In this document: one piece after another, positions 8,158 through 20,878 of the stretch
How the letters are laid out: each line of letters opens with the position of its first letter
Numbering within the stretch: position 1 is the stretch's first letter
Notes under the pieces: model-generated
Told to the model about the DNA's origin: nothing
Database searches by the model: none
The model's input: only the letters and a program-made list of their open reading frames with translations
Assembly (NCBI GenBank): GCA_963707575.1
Contig: OY970171.1
Coordinates: 1,302,001-1,366,000, forward strand
Origin: Gaiellasilicea sp963707575
GTDB taxonomy: Bacteria > Actinomycetota > Thermoleophilia > Gaiellales > Gaiellaceae
Direction: 5' to 3'
DNA: 64,000 nucleotides
Position numbers and translations under genes: made by a program

Positions 8158-9461
8158 GCCCAGCCCATACCTGCGACGCCGCGGTCGGAGACGACCGGCA
8201 GGGCCGAGGGCAGGCCGCGACTCTCCTCGAGCTGCCCGATCTCCTCCAGCGCCGCGAGCACGTCCCCCTCGGCGGCCTCGTGGAGGACGACGTGCAGGAC
8301 TGCGCCATCGTCCGTCGCGTCCTGGATCAGCCGCGCGACCGAGAGCTCATGCGCGGCGAGCCGCTCGGTGACACGCGCGAGCACGCCGGGGCGGTCCTCG
8401 ACCTCCAGGTGGAGGTAGAAGGGCGAGCGCAGCTGCCCTGGCGGGAGACGCGGGAGCTCGCGCCAGGCAGCGTCGTCGTGCAGGAAGCCGGTTCCCGCCG
8501 TGCCGACGATCGAGACGAGATCGGCCACGACCGCAGAGGCCGTCTCCATCCCACCCGCGCCCGGGCCCTCGAGCGTGATCTCGCGGATCGCGTCGCCCTG
8601 GAGCATGACCGCGTTGAATGCGCCGGTGACCGCGGCGAGCGGATGCCGGCCGTCGACGAGCGAGGGGCGGACGCGGACGTCGACCTGCCCGTCCACGAGC
8701 GTGGCCGAGCCGATCAGCCTGGGCGTCAGCGCCAGCCGTCGCGCCGCGTCGACCTGAGCGCCCGTCAGGCTCTCGATGCCCTCGTAGTCCACCTCGTCGA
8801 AGTCGACGCGCGAGCCGAAGGCCACCGTCGCGAGGATGGCCATCTTCGCGGCCGCGTCCGCGCCGCCGACGTCTTCCGTCGGATCGGCCTCCGCGTAGCC
8901 CAGCCGCTGCGCCTCGGCCAGCGCGTCCGCGTACTCCGCGCCCTCGCTCATGCGTGTGAGCATGAAATTGGTCGTCCCGTTCACGATCCCGAGCACGCGG
9001 TGCACGTTCGAGACAATGAGGGACTCGCGCAGCACCTTGATCACGGGGATCGCCGCACAGACCGACGCCTCGAAGCGCAACTGCACTCCGGCCTCGGAGG
9101 CGGCGGCGAAGAGCTCTGCGCCGCGCCGGGCGACGAGCTGCTTGTTCGCCGTCACGACCGGCTTGCCGGCGCGGAGCAGCTCGAGCACCCGGGTGCCCGT
9201 GGGCTCGAGCCCGCCGGTGACCTCGGCGACGAGGGCGATCGACGGATCGTCGCGGATGACCGCGAAGTCGGTCGTGAGCACGTCGTCACCGGGCTGGAAG
9301 GCGCGCTCGCGCGCCGGGTCGCGCACGAGCGCGCGCACCACCCGCAACCGGTGACCGGTGGCCCGTTCGATCTCGTCGGCGCCCTCGGTCAGCAACCGGT
9401 CGACGGCAGAGCCCACGGTCCCGTAGCCGAGCAGGGCGACCGGGACGTCGACAGGATCCAT
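8154..9461 (-). CDS. hom: Homoserine dehydrogenase
   Basis: It reduces aspartate semialdehyde to homoserine with NAD(P)H, the branch point to threonine and methionine. The 435 residues hold an N-terminal Rossmann domain (LLGYGTVGSAV, residues 10-20), the catalytic domain with GIVNGTTNFMLTRM and AKMAILATVAFG, and a C-terminal ACT domain from about residue 345 (HLEVEDRPGVLARVTERL) that normally gives threonine feedback inhibition. It is first in hom-thrC-thrB. Only 37 bases separate its ATG from the divergent otsA start, so there is no room for a T-box or long leader. Confidence 0.97.
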   Translation of the reverse strand: MDPVDVPVALLGYGTVGSAVDRLLTEGADEIERATGHRLRVVRALVRDPARERAFQPGDDVLTTDFAVIRDDPSIALVAEVTGGLEPTGTRVLELLRAGKPVVTANKQLVARRGAELFAAASEAGVQLRFEASVCAAIPVIKVLRESLIVSNVHRVLGIVNGTTNFMLTRMSEGAEYADALAEAQRLGYAEADPTEDVGGADAAAKMAILATVAFGSRVDFDEVDYEGIESLTGAQVDAARRLALTPRLIGSATLVDGQVDVRVRPSLVDGRHPLAAVTGAFNAVMLQGDAIREITLEGPGAGGMETASAVVADLVSIVGTAGTGFLHDDAAWRELPRLPPGQLRSPFYLHLEVEDRPGVLARVTERLAAHELSVARLIQDATDDGAVLHVVLHEAAEGDVLAALEEIGQLEESRGLPSALPVVSDRGVAGMGWA

Positions 9462-9498
9462 CCGGTTACCCTAGTTTCCGGCGGGGCACAGGAGGACG

Positions 9499-10893
9499 AT
9501 GCGCGACCGAACCCAGGATCTGCCGCTCGTCGCCTTCGCGAACCGGCTGCCGATCTCGAAGACGCGGCACGGCTGGCGCGCCTCTCCCGGCGGCCTCGTG
9601 ACGGCCCTGAAGCCGGCGCTGGAGTCGCACGGCGGGGCGTGGGTGGGCTGGGACGGCGGCAGCGAGGACGTGCCGAGCCGCGTCGACGGGCTCGACGTCG
9701 ACCTGCACCCGATCGCGCTCGGGCGGCGCGAGGCGGACGACTACTACCACGGCTTCGCGAACCGGACCCTCTGGCCGCTCCTGCACGGGCTCGTCGAGCA
9801 GCCCACGTACGAACGCCGCTGGTGGCACGCCTACCGCGCCGTCAACGAGCGCTTCGCGGAGGGCGACGAGCCCGAGAAGGAGCAGTTCCGCTGGGTGCAC
9901 GACTACCACCTGATGCTGCTACCCGAGCTCCTGCGCCGCGGCGGCGCCCGCGGGCCGATCGGGTTCTTCCTCCACGTCCCCTTTCCGGCACCCGAGGTCT
10001 TCGCCCGGCTGCCGTGGCGCAGCCAGGTCCTGAACGGGCTCCTCGGCGCCGACTTCGTCGCCTTCCACACGCCGGCCTACCGCGACAACTTCCTGCGCAC
10101 CTGCGCGCGGCTGCGCGACGACCTGCAGGTGCAGAAGAACAAGATCGTCCACGACGGCGGCCGCTCGACCGAGGTCCTCGCGCATCCGATCTCGATCGAC
10201 GCAGCCGACTTCGCCGAACGCGCCCGCCAGCCGCCTGTGGAACGGCATCTGGGTGCCTTGCGGCGCCAGTTCGAGGGGCGCCGCGTCCTGCTGGGCGTCG
10301 ACCGCCTCGACTACACCAAGGGGATCATCGAGCGCCTGCGGGCGATCGAGCTGCTGCTCGGCCTGCGGCCCGACCTGCGCCGCGAGCTGGCGTTCGTGCA
10401 GGTGGCCGTGCCGAGCCGCGGCGAGATCCGTGAGTACCGTGAGCTACGCGCGAGCGTCGAGGAGCTCGTCGGCCGGATCAACGGGCGCTTCACCGAGCCG
10501 GGTCTCGACGTGCCCGTGCACTACCTCTTCCGCGGCGTCCCGCCCGAGCACCTGCTGGCGTACTACCGGCTCGCAGACGTCTGCCTCGTCACGCCGCTGC
10601 ACGACGGCATGAACCTGGTCGCAAAGGAGTTCGTGACCGTGCAGGGCACGACAGGTGGCACCGGCGTGCTCGTGCTGAGCGAGTTCACGGGGGCTGCCGA
10701 CGAGCTGCGCCAAGCCCTGCCGTGCAACCCGTTCGACATCGACGGGCTCGCCGGGACGATCTCGCTGGCGCTCGAGCTCGAGGAGCCGGACCGGCGGCAG
10801 CGGCTGAAACGGATGGCGGCGAGGGTGGCGAAGCACGATGTCTTTCGGTGGGTCGACCAGGAACTGGACGCCGCCGCCCGAGCCGGACGCTAG
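9499..10893 (+). CDS. otsA: Trehalose-6-phosphate synthase
   Basis: It joins glucose from a nucleotide sugar to glucose-6-phosphate, making trehalose-6-phosphate. The 464-residue GT20 protein shows FANRLPISK and the SPGGLVTAL loop (residues ~13-35), FRWVHDYHLMLLP near 132, LLGVDRLDYTKGI near 267, and PLHDGMNLVAKEFV near 368, covering the known substrate-binding residues. AGGAGG sits six bases before the ATG. No otsB phosphatase gene is in the window, so that step must be encoded elsewhere. It is divergent from hom and is followed 98 bases later by a c-di-GMP signalling gene. Confidence 0.95.
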   Translation: MRDRTQDLPLVAFANRLPISKTRHGWRASPGGLVTALKPALESHGGAWVGWDGGSEDVPSRVDGLDVDLHPIALGRREADDYYHGFANRTLWPLLHGLVEQPTYERRWWHAYRAVNERFAEGDEPEKEQFRWVHDYHLMLLPELLRRGGARGPIGFFLHVPFPAPEVFARLPWRSQVLNGLLGADFVAFHTPAYRDNFLRTCARLRDDLQVQKNKIVHDGGRSTEVLAHPISIDAADFAERARQPPVERHLGALRRQFEGRRVLLGVDRLDYTKGIIERLRAIELLLGLRPDLRRELAFVQVAVPSRGEIREYRELRASVEELVGRINGRFTEPGLDVPVHYLFRGVPPEHLLAYYRLADVCLVTPLHDGMNLVAKEFVTVQGTTGGTGVLVLSEFTGAADELRQALPCNPFDIDGLAGTISLALELEEPDRRQRLKRMAARVAKHDVFRWVDQELDAAARAGR

Positions 10894-10991
10894 ACGCGCA
10901 TCCCCCGATCGAGGGAGCACGCGTGACCGGGAAAGCCCGATGCTGCGATCAGCGCGTCGCGGCGGTCTGCCGTGTCGCGCTGCTCTGCGCC

Positions 10992-13682
10992 ATGGACGAT
11001 CCAGCTCGCTCATCCCTCCCCCGCTCCGGGCAACGCTTCCGGCTGATCACGCCGGGAGAGACGGCCGCCTCGACCGCGGCCGCGAGCGTCGACGTCGACT
11101 CCTACCGGCGCCTTGCCGACGTCTTCCACGACGTGCTCTCAGAGCAGAGCCTGGACTCACTGCTCGTGCGGATCGCCGACACCCTGGCCGAGATCGTGCC
11201 GTACGAGGCGCTGCACATCTACGAGGCCGACGAGGCGAAGCGCGAGTTGATGCCTGCGCTCGTGCGCAGCGAGTGGGCGAGCGAGATCCTCAGCGAGCGG
11301 TTCCCGTTCGGCGAAGGGATCACGGGCTGGGCCGTCGAGCACCGGGAGCCCGTGCTCGCGAACCAGGCGCACCTCGATCCGCGCGTTCAGTTCGTTCCGG
11401 GCACGCCGGTCGACCCCGAGGCGCTGATCGTCGTCCCGCTGATCGCGCGCGGGCTCCTCAAGGGGACGCTCAACGTCTACCGGATCGGCGAGGACGCGTG
11501 CTTCACCGAGCAGGAGTTCGAGCTCGCGCAGCGCTTCGGCGACGCGGCGGCGCTCGCGCTCGACAACGCGCACGGCCGGGCGCGCCTCGAGCACCAGGCG
11601 CAGACCGACTCGCTGACCGGGCTCTACAACCACCGCTATTTCCACGAGCGCCTGCGGCGCGAGCTGACGCGCGGCTCGAGCGCCCACGAATCGGTGGCGC
11701 TCGTGATGATGGACATCGACGACTTCAAGAAGGTGAACGACGTCTACGGCCACGGGATCGGCGACCAGGTGCTGGCCGGCCTCGCCGACCACCTGCGCGC
11801 GGCGGTGCGCTCGACCGACGTCGTGTGCCGCATCGGCGGCGAGGAGTTCGCCGTGATCGTCCCGGCCGGCGACGCCGCGCACGCGGTGGCGGTGGCGAAC
11901 CGGCTGGCCACACGCCTCGAGGCCGCCGAGCTCGAGATCGCCGGCAAGGTCTCCGTCTCGATCGGCATCGCGCAGGGCCCCGAGCACGCCGCCAACCCAC
12001 GCGAGCTGATCGCGTGCGCCGAGGCCGCGATGATGACCGCGAAGGCGCGCGGCAAGAACCAGGTCGTGCTCTTCGACGAGTCGACCACCGAGCGGCCCGA
12101 GGCGCGCGACGCCCGGCGCGAGGAAGTGCGCTCGATCGCGCACCTGAAGATGCTCCAGTCGCTGGGCGGGAAGCTGAACCGGCTCTCGGAGGTGGGCGCG
12201 ATCGGGATGACGATCGCGAACGAGCTCCGGCTGCTGATCGACTACCACAACTGCCGCGTCTTCCTGCGCGAGGGGGACGTGCTCGAGCCGATCGCCTTCC
12301 AGGGGGAGATCACCTCCAACCGGCCCGCAGCCGAGGCCCTCCGGACCCGCGTCGGCGAAGGCTTCACGGGGCGCGTCGTCGAGACCGGCGAGTCGCTCCT
12401 GCTCACCGACGCGTCCAAGTGCGAGTTCTCGATCACGATCGAAGGCACCGAGCGGATCGACGAGTCGGTGATCGCCGTGCCGCTCAACTACGGCACTCGC
12501 GTGATCGGCGCAATCGTGATCTCGAAGCTCGGGCACGGCCAGCTCGACGAGGACGACCTACGCCTACTCGAGGTGCTCGCGGGCCACGCCGCTGTCGCGC
12601 TCGAGAACGCGCGCCTCTACGAGGCACAGCGGCGTGAGGCCGAAAGTGCGCATGCGCTGCTCGAGTTCAGCCGCGACCTCGCTACGGCCGAGGGGCTCGA
12701 GCGAGTGCTCGAGCGGATCGTCGACGGCGCGGCGAGGATCCTCGGCGCCCCGTGCGCCTCGCTCTGGCTGCAGGAGCTCGGCAGCGGCGATCTCGTCGCC
12801 GGCGCCGCGACGGACTGCGACTCGGGGCAGGGCCTCGTGGGCCGCCGGTGCGCCGCAGCGATGATCGCGCCCTACGCCGATCTCGACGCGCCGCGGACCC
12901 TGAGCGCGGAGCAGTACGCGACCTTCGGCGACGCCTCGGCGTGCGGCGCGGGCGTCTACGCGATCGCCCCCTTCAGCGTCGACGGCCGCTGGGGCGTGAT
13001 CGCCGTCGCCGCCCCGGACACGGTGGCGCTGGGCGGCCGCGAGCTCGAGCTGCTCGGCGGGCTCGCACACCAGTCCACCCTCGCGATCGCGAACGCGTCG
13101 AGCTTCGAGTCGCTCGAGCGCACGTTCCTCTCGACCATCGAGGCCCTCGCGAACGCCCTCGAGGCGCGCGACGAGTACACCTCCTCGCACGCCCGCTGGA
13201 TCACCGATACGGCGCTTCGCGTCGGGGGTGAGCTCGGGCTCGACGGCGACGCTCTGAAGCGGCTCGAGCTCGGCGCGCTCTTCCACGACATCGGCAAGAT
13301 CGGGATCCCGAACTCGGTGCTGCTCAAGCCTGGGCCGCTGACGGAGGACGAGCGCGCCCTGATCCAGACGCATCCCGAGCTGGGCGAGAAGATCCTCGCG
13401 CCGATCGACCAGCTCGGCGACGTGTGCACGATCGTTCGCGCCTGTCACGAGCGCTGGGACGGAGAGGGGTATCCCGATCGGAAGGCGGGCGACGAGATCC
13501 CGCTCGAAGCGCGGATCATCTTCGCGTGCGACGCGTTCCACGCGATGACGACCGACCGCCCCTACCGGGGTGCGCTGCCCGCCGAGGAGGCGCTACGGCG
13601 CCTCCGGGAGGCAGCCGGCACGCAGTTCGACCCGGCCGTCGTCGACGTCTGCGTGCGCCTGCTCGACGCGCCGACGGCGTAG
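10992..13682 (+). CDS. GAF-GGDEF-GAF-GAF-HD-GYP cyclic-di-GMP signalling protein
   Basis: An 896-residue cytoplasmic sensor with both a c-di-GMP cyclase and a phosphodiesterase module. Order: GAF (about 35-190), GGDEF (about 200-345) with CRIGGEEFAVIVP at its active site, two more GAF domains (about 390-540 and 560-700), and a C-terminal HD-GYP domain (about 710-890) with LFHDIGKIGIP and HERWDGEGYP. An RSTD motif five residues before GGEEF fits the product-inhibition I-site. All catalytic residues appear intact in both modules. The ATG at 10992 precedes the first folded region; an in-frame GTG at 10923 with GGGAG upstream is a possible alternative. Convergent with treY. Confidence 0.93.
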   Translation: MDDPARSSLPRSGQRFRLITPGETAASTAAASVDVDSYRRLADVFHDVLSEQSLDSLLVRIADTLAEIVPYEALHIYEADEAKRELMPALVRSEWASEILSERFPFGEGITGWAVEHREPVLANQAHLDPRVQFVPGTPVDPEALIVVPLIARGLLKGTLNVYRIGEDACFTEQEFELAQRFGDAAALALDNAHGRARLEHQAQTDSLTGLYNHRYFHERLRRELTRGSSAHESVALVMMDIDDFKKVNDVYGHGIGDQVLAGLADHLRAAVRSTDVVCRIGGEEFAVIVPAGDAAHAVAVANRLATRLEAAELEIAGKVSVSIGIAQGPEHAANPRELIACAEAAMMTAKARGKNQVVLFDESTTERPEARDARREEVRSIAHLKMLQSLGGKLNRLSEVGAIGMTIANELRLLIDYHNCRVFLREGDVLEPIAFQGEITSNRPAAEALRTRVGEGFTGRVVETGESLLLTDASKCEFSITIEGTERIDESVIAVPLNYGTRVIGAIVISKLGHGQLDEDDLRLLEVLAGHAAVALENARLYEAQRREAESAHALLEFSRDLATAEGLERVLERIVDGAARILGAPCASLWLQELGSGDLVAGAATDCDSGQGLVGRRCAAAMIAPYADLDAPRTLSAEQYATFGDASACGAGVYAIAPFSVDGRWGVIAVAAPDTVALGGRELELLGGLAHQSTLAIANASSFESLERTFLSTIEALANALEARDEYTSSHARWITDTALRVGGELGLDGDALKRLELGALFHDIGKIGIPNSVLLKPGPLTEDERALIQTHPELGEKILAPIDQLGDVCTIVRACHERWDGEGYPDRKAGDEIPLEARIIFACDAFHAMTTDRPYRGALPAEEALRRLREAAGTQFDPAVVDVCVRLLDAPTA

Positions 13683-13691
13683 CGAGCGACT

Positions 13692-15589
13692 CTAGGCGCG
13701 TTCGGACAGGAGCAGGGTTCGCGTCCGGACGAGGTCGCGCCACTCGCCGTGGGTCTTCGGCTCGGTGAGCTCACCGCGCACCGCCACTGCAACCTTCACG
13801 TCCCCGCCGCGCAGGAAGGCGCACGTGCCGGCGCCGGCCTCCAGTGGCTCATACCCGCCTGCGAACGCCTCGGGCCGGCGCCGCCGTAGCTCGAGCGTCC
13901 GCCGGATCAGCTCGAGCTTCGCGGGCGGATCGGCGGAGCGGAGCGCGCGCCGCCCCGCGTCCCAATCCACCGGCCGGCGGTTGTCCGGATCGACGAGTGC
14001 GAGGTACGGGAGCTCATCGCCGCCGTAGAGATCGGGTACGCCCGGCGCGGTCAGCTTCAGCAGCGTCGTCCCCAGCACGACGCGCTCGGCGCGCTCCGCG
14101 AGCCGCTCGGCGAAGGAGGCGAGCTCGGCGTCGTCGAGCAGCGAGACCGCGAAGCGCTTCGCGCCCGCCTCCCAGTCGTGATCCTGGTCGAGCCAGGTCG
14201 TGTGCACCTTCGCCTCGCGCAGCGCCTTCTCGAGGTAGAGCTCCAGCCGCTCGGCGGTGAGCGGCCAGGCACCGACGACCGTCTGGAGGATGAGGTACGC
14301 CTCGTTCGGGTCGCGCCAGCCTTCGAGCCGCGGCCGGACGAGCGCCGCCCACTCCTCGGGCACCGCCGCGAGGCCGACCAGCCGCGCGCGGACGTCACCA
14401 CTTCGCTTCGTGTCGTGCGTCGTCGTGGCGAGCAGACCGTGCGGCGGCCGCTCCAGGTTGGCCGCATGGAAGTCCGCCACCGACAGCGAGAAGCGGCCGG
14501 GGTCGCCGCCGACCTCGTTCAGCGCGAGCAGCCGGTTCCACCGGTAGAAGGCGGTGTCCTCGACGCCCTTGGCGTGCACCGGCGGCGTCGTCTGCTGGAA
14601 GCGGACGACGAACGAGTCGTGGCCTCGCTCCTCGAGCAGCAGGATTCTCGCGAGCTCGTCCGGGAGACCCGCAGCCTGGATCGCCGCGGCATCCTCGGCC
14701 GCCACGACGCCCGACTCGGGCTCGACGTAGGTGCGGTAGACGTGGAAGGCGGCCAGCGCCGCCGGCAGGTCGGCCTCGAACGGCAGCTTGGCCGCGAGCT
14801 GCGCCGCCTCGTCGGCGAAGGTCGTCCGCGCCTCCTGGAGCTTGGTTTCGTGCGCGTGGGCGGAGAAAGGACGGGTGTCCCCGGTGAGCTCCCCGTAGAG
14901 ACGGGTCAGCGGCTCCTCGCCGGCCGGGTCGACGAAGAGCGCGGTCGCGTCGTTCAGGAACTCGTACCCGGTCGTCCCCTCGACGGGCCAGTCCGGCCGC
15001 AGGCGCTCACCCGGCTCCAGGATCTTCTCCACCCAGAGGTGCTCGACGCCGGCCTCGCGCAGCCGCTCGAGATACCGGCGGGGATTCGCGAGCCCGTCGG
15101 GATGATCGATCCGCACACCGTCGACCAGCCCGGCCGCCACGAGCTCGACGACCTTCGCCTGCGTCGTCTCCCACACCTCGGCGTCCTCCATCCGCACCCC
15201 CGCGAGCTCGCCGACGTCGAAGAAGCGCCGATGCACACCCGTGCGCCAGTCGAGGTCGAAGAACCGCGCGCGCCAGAGCGGGTCGCGCCAGAACGGGTTC
15301 TCGTCGCTCGCCGCCATGTGGTTCGGGACGATGTCGAGGAGCACGCCCAGCCCCTGCCGCCTTCCGGCCGCGCAGAGCGCGCGGAACTCGTCCTCCCCGC
15401 CGAGCGACTCCGAGATCCGAGTCGGGTCGACCACGTCGTAGCCGTGCGTCGAGCCTTCCCGCGCCTGCAGCGAAGGGGAGAGATAGAGGTGCGAGACGCC
15501 GAGCTCGGCCAGGTACGGGACGAGCCCGCGCGCCTCACGAAAGCCGAGCCCAGGCCCCAGCTGGAGCCGGTAGGTGCAACGGAGCTCCA

Positions 15590-15590
<1 letters not shown>
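13692..15590 (-). CDS. treY: Maltooligosyltrehalose synthase
   Basis: It turns the reducing end of a maltooligosaccharide into a trehalose unit by intramolecular transglucosylation. The 632-residue GH13 protein starts MELRCTYRLQLGPGLGF and has LGVSHLYLSPSLQAREGSTHGYDVVD split across residues ~30-55, the nucleophile Asp in DGVRIDHPDGLANP (near 185), the acid/base Glu in LWVEKILEPGE and a C-terminal ATTTHDTKRSGDVRARL. It is somewhat shorter than the usual 700-770. The ATG shares one base with the treX stop (TGATG at 15588-15592). It is last in treZ-treX-treY. Confidence 0.95.
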
Positions 15591-17703
<2,113 letters not shown>

Positions 17704-17707
<4 letters not shown>

Positions 17708-19221
17708 CGCTCCAGCCTGATCTGCTGCGTGCGGAAGTCGACGTGGAGCGTGGCCGCGCCGCGGCGCAGCTGCAGTGTGCGCGCGGCCTCGTCGAACGAG
17801 ACCGCGAGCTCACGCGGCAGCTCGCGGCGCAGCGCCAGCAACTCGGTGACGAACGGATCGGGCGGGCGCGGATCGAGCTTCGAGCGAAGATATGTGGCCG
17901 AGTCCTGCGGGTCGGGAACGTCCTGGCCGAACGACGTGAACCGCTCGAACTCCCGCTTGCGCCCCGCTCGCGTCGCGTCCGCGACGAACGGGTCGATGTG
18001 GTCGGTGAAGAACTGGAACGGCGCGGGCTCGCGGTACTCCTCACCCTGGAAGAGGAGCGGCGTGAACGGCGAGAAGAGGACGACTGCCTCGGCGATCCGG
18101 AGCTTCTCCGGGGGCAGCCGGTCGCCGAGCGCGCGGTTCCCGACCTGATCGTGGTTCTGCGCGCAGGCCACGAGCCGTGCGCCCTCCGGCCGCTCCAGCT
18201 CGCGCGCGACCTGCGCCATCGACCCGTCGAACGCCTCGTAGTAGCCGTCGCGCTCGCCGGTCAGGGCCACGTGCAGCGCGTGGTGGAGGCCGTCGAGCCA
18301 CATGGCGTCGTGACCCCACTCCCGCAACGGCCGGAAGTCGGGAAGGCCCATCTCGCTGATCACGAGCGCGGCCGGGTTCGCGGCGTGGACGCGCTCGGCC
18401 AGCTCGGCGAGGACATGCCGGGGCGAGTCGTCCTCCACCGCGTGCACCGCGTCGAGGCGCAGCCCGTCGATCCGATAGCTGCGCACCCAGAGCTCCGCGT
18501 TCTGGATCGCCCATGCGCGGACGCCCGGCTGCGCATAGTCGAGCGCGTCGCCCCAGGGAGTCCTGCCGAAGCGATCCGAGAAGTACGGCCCGAAGGCGCG
18601 CAACGCCTCGTCGCCGGGGCCGACGTGGTTGTAGACCACGTCGAGGATCACGCCGAGCCCCTCGCGGTGGGCGGCGTCGACCAGGGCGGCGAGGCCGTGC
18701 GGGCCCCCGTAGGCCGGGTGCGGCGCGGAGGCGTAGAGCCCGTCGTAGCCCCAGCCGCGCCCGCCCGGGAAGGTGGCCACAGGCATCAGCTCGATCGCGG
18801 TCACGCCGAGCTCGCGCAGCTCGCGGAGCCGGGCCACGACGCCCTCGAAGGTCCCGGCCTCGGAGAAGGTGCCCACGTGGAGCTCGTAGACGACGAGCTC
18901 CTCCAGCCGCAGCTCCGGACCGGGTGCAATCTCGAGCTGCGCGGGATCGAGGACGCGCGAGGGTCCCCGGACGCCCTCCGGCTGCCAGAGCGAGCATGGG
19001 TCGGGCCATTCGGCTCGGTCGTCGAGCACGAAGCGGTAGTCGTCACCCGCGGCTGCGGCTACCTCGCCGGCCCAGAATCCATCGGCGTCCTCGACGAGGT
19101 CGTGCGTGCCGTCGCCGAGACGGACGGCCAGCGAGCGGGCAAGCGGCGCCCAGACACGGAACTCTGCGAGCTCCGGTCCGAGTGGCCGCGCGCCGAGCGG
19201 TGCCTGGGTCAGGATCGGCAT
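17704..19221 (-). CDS. treZ: Maltooligosyltrehalose trehalohydrolase
   Basis: It releases free trehalose from maltooligosyltrehalose made by TreY. The 505-residue GH13_10 protein has an N-terminal carbohydrate-binding domain (FRVWAPLARSLAVRL), then VYELHVGTFSEAGTFEG, GWGYDGLYASAPHPAYG, the nucleophile region IDGLRLDAVHAVEDDSPRH (near residue 230), the acid in LVISEMGLPD, and ACAQNHDQVGNRALGDRL near residue 345. The ATG at 19221 is the first start at the fold boundary; the open frame upstream is not coding-like. First gene of the treZ-treX-treY operon. Confidence 0.94.
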
Positions 19222-19265
19222 CCGAGCAACGGTACCCCCGGGCTTCGCGGGCGAACCGACCGCAC

Positions 19266-20033
19266 CTAGCCGGCGGCCTCCGCCGCGCGCAGGCCGCGGA
19301 GAGCCCACAGCGCGAAGCCGCCGATCAGGCAGACGGCGAGCCCGAACGCGAGCAGGACGTGCACTTCGTCCCCCGCGAGCATGCTGCGCACCGCCTCGAG
19401 GACGTACGTGAGCGGATTCGCCGTGGCGACCGCCTCGATCCAGCCGTCGAGCAGCACGAGCGGGACGTAGACCGGTGCGAAGAAGAGCGCCAGGAAGACG
19501 GGCATCTGCATCACCGGGCCCGCCTGCATCGTCCGAAAGCGCATCGCGACGCCGCAGGCCCAGAGCAAGCCCGCGATGTTGATCAGGAGCGCGAGGGCGT
19601 ACATCCCGAAGACGTCGACCGGGCCGCCGAAGACGTTCATCCCGGCGAGCAGGGCGACGACCGTGAGGAGAACCGCGGTCATGGTCCAGCGCACGAGCGC
19701 CGCGATTGCGTAGCCGAGCACGATCCCGCTCCGGTTCGGGGCGGCCAGCAGCAGTCGCCGTGCGAAGCCGTACTCGAAGTCGCGCGCGATCCCGAAGCCG
19801 GTGAAGACGCCGCCGAACGCCGCCGACTGGATCAGCACGAAGCAGAACTGGAACGCCGTGTAACCGGGCGGGAAGTCGAAGCCGGGCACGCCCGCGACCT
19901 GTGAGAGACCGCCCGCGAACGCGGTGAAGAAGAAGAGCGGAAAGATCAGCGAGGGAAAGAGGAGGGACGGATTGGTGAAGACGTTCTTCAGCGTCCGCCA
20001 CGCGACCCCGCTTGCAACGGGCCAGATTCTCAC
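19266..20033 (-). CDS. ABC-2 type transporter permease
   Basis: A 255-residue integral membrane protein with about six hydrophobic segments, beginning after VASGVAWRTLKNVFTNPSLLFPSLIFPLFFF. The late segment IEAVATANPLTYVLEAVRSML is the conserved ABC-2 permease motif of the DrrB/NodJ family. Its GTG start overlaps the stop of the preceding permease (GTGA at 20030-20033). With the next two genes it forms an exporter with one ATPase and two different permeases, as in daunorubicin-resistance type systems. The substrate is unknown. Confidence 0.9.
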   Translation of the reverse strand: MRIWPVASGVAWRTLKNVFTNPSLLFPSLIFPLFFFTAFAGGLSQVAGVPGFDFPPGYTAFQFCFVLIQSAAFGGVFTGFGIARDFEYGFARRLLLAAPNRSGIVLGYAIAALVRWTMTAVLLTVVALLAGMNVFGGPVDVFGMYALALLINIAGLLWACGVAMRFRTMQAGPVMQMPVFLALFFAPVYVPLVLLDGWIEAVATANPLTYVLEAVRSMLAGDEVHVLLAFGLAVCLIGGFALWALRGLRAAEAAG

Positions 20034-20878
20034 GTCCGCAGCAGCCTTCCCTTGAGCGAGAGCGTCGCCAGGGTCGTGGAGACGATGCCGATCAGCACCG
20101 CGATGCCGAAGCCGAGCGCGAGCGCCTCGGCGTTCCAGCCGGTGATGATCAGGCTGCGTACGCATTCGATCAGATACGAGACGGGATTCACCGTCGCGAC
20201 GAAGCGGAACCAGTCGACGATGATCAGGTCTCGCGGCGTGTTCATCGAGGAGAGGAAGAGAAAGACGAAGAGCAGGGGGAAGAGGCCCTGGATCGCCTCG
20301 CCCGACCCCGTGCGGAGCGCGAGGAAGGCGCCGAGCGCCCCGAAGCCGATCGAGATCACGGCGGCGAAGCCGAAGAGCGCCAGGATCCCGAGCGGCCCGG
20401 CGGCGAAGTCGACGCCGACGAGCAGGCCCACCACGATGTAGAAGGCCGCCTGGACGAGGCCCATCACCACCACGCCGCCGAGCTGGCCCGCGATCAGAGC
20501 CACGCCCCGCATCGAGGTCAGCGAGAGCCGGTTCAGGAATCCGGTCTGGATGTCCTTGGCGAGATCGGTTCCCGCGTTCATCGTCGAGAAGAGCGCTCCC
20601 TGGATGAACGGGACGGCCAACGCGAACGCCAGGAACGAGTCTGTCGGGAATCCCGGCAGCTGCGTCGAGGCGTCCAGCCCGCCCGAGTTCACGAGCAGGA
20701 GCAGCATCGGGAAGATCAGCGGGAAGACGACGGACGCGGGTTGGCGGACGGTGCGAACGATCGAGCGGCGCGCGAGGGCGCTGCTCTGCGCGAAAACATT
20801 CCCCGCTCCGGCGCCGGCAAAGCCGGCACCTGCGCTCATTGGCGGCTCCGTCGAGCCTACGCCGCTGCGTGCGCTCAT
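20030..20878 (-). CDS. ABC-2 type transporter permease
   Basis: A 282-residue membrane protein, related to its downstream neighbour but not identical. After a Gly/Ala-rich N-terminus it has VRQPASVVFPLIFPMLLLLV as the first membrane segment, five more, and VATVNPVSYLIECVRSLIITG as the ABC-2 permease signature. The start overlaps the ATPase stop as ATGA (20875-20878). The two permeases probably form a heterodimeric pore served by the ATPase encoded just upstream. Confidence 0.9.
   Translation of the reverse strand: MSARSGVGSTEPPMSAGAGFAGAGAGNVFAQSSALARRSIVRTVRQPASVVFPLIFPMLLLLVNSGGLDASTQLPGFPTDSFLAFALAVPFIQGALFSTMNAGTDLAKDIQTGFLNRLSLTSMRGVALIAGQLGGVVVMGLVQAAFYIVVGLLVGVDFAAGPLGILALFGFAAVISIGFGALGAFLALRTGSGEAIQGLFPLLFVFLFLSSMNTPRDLIIVDWFRFVATVNPVSYLIECVRSLIITGWNAEALALGFGIAVLIGIVSTTLATLSLKGRLLRT

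Noticed and set aside
9462..9498. T-box or riboswitch leader for the threonine operon
   Set aside because: Only 37 bases separate hom from the divergent otsA start, too short for any leader RNA of that kind.
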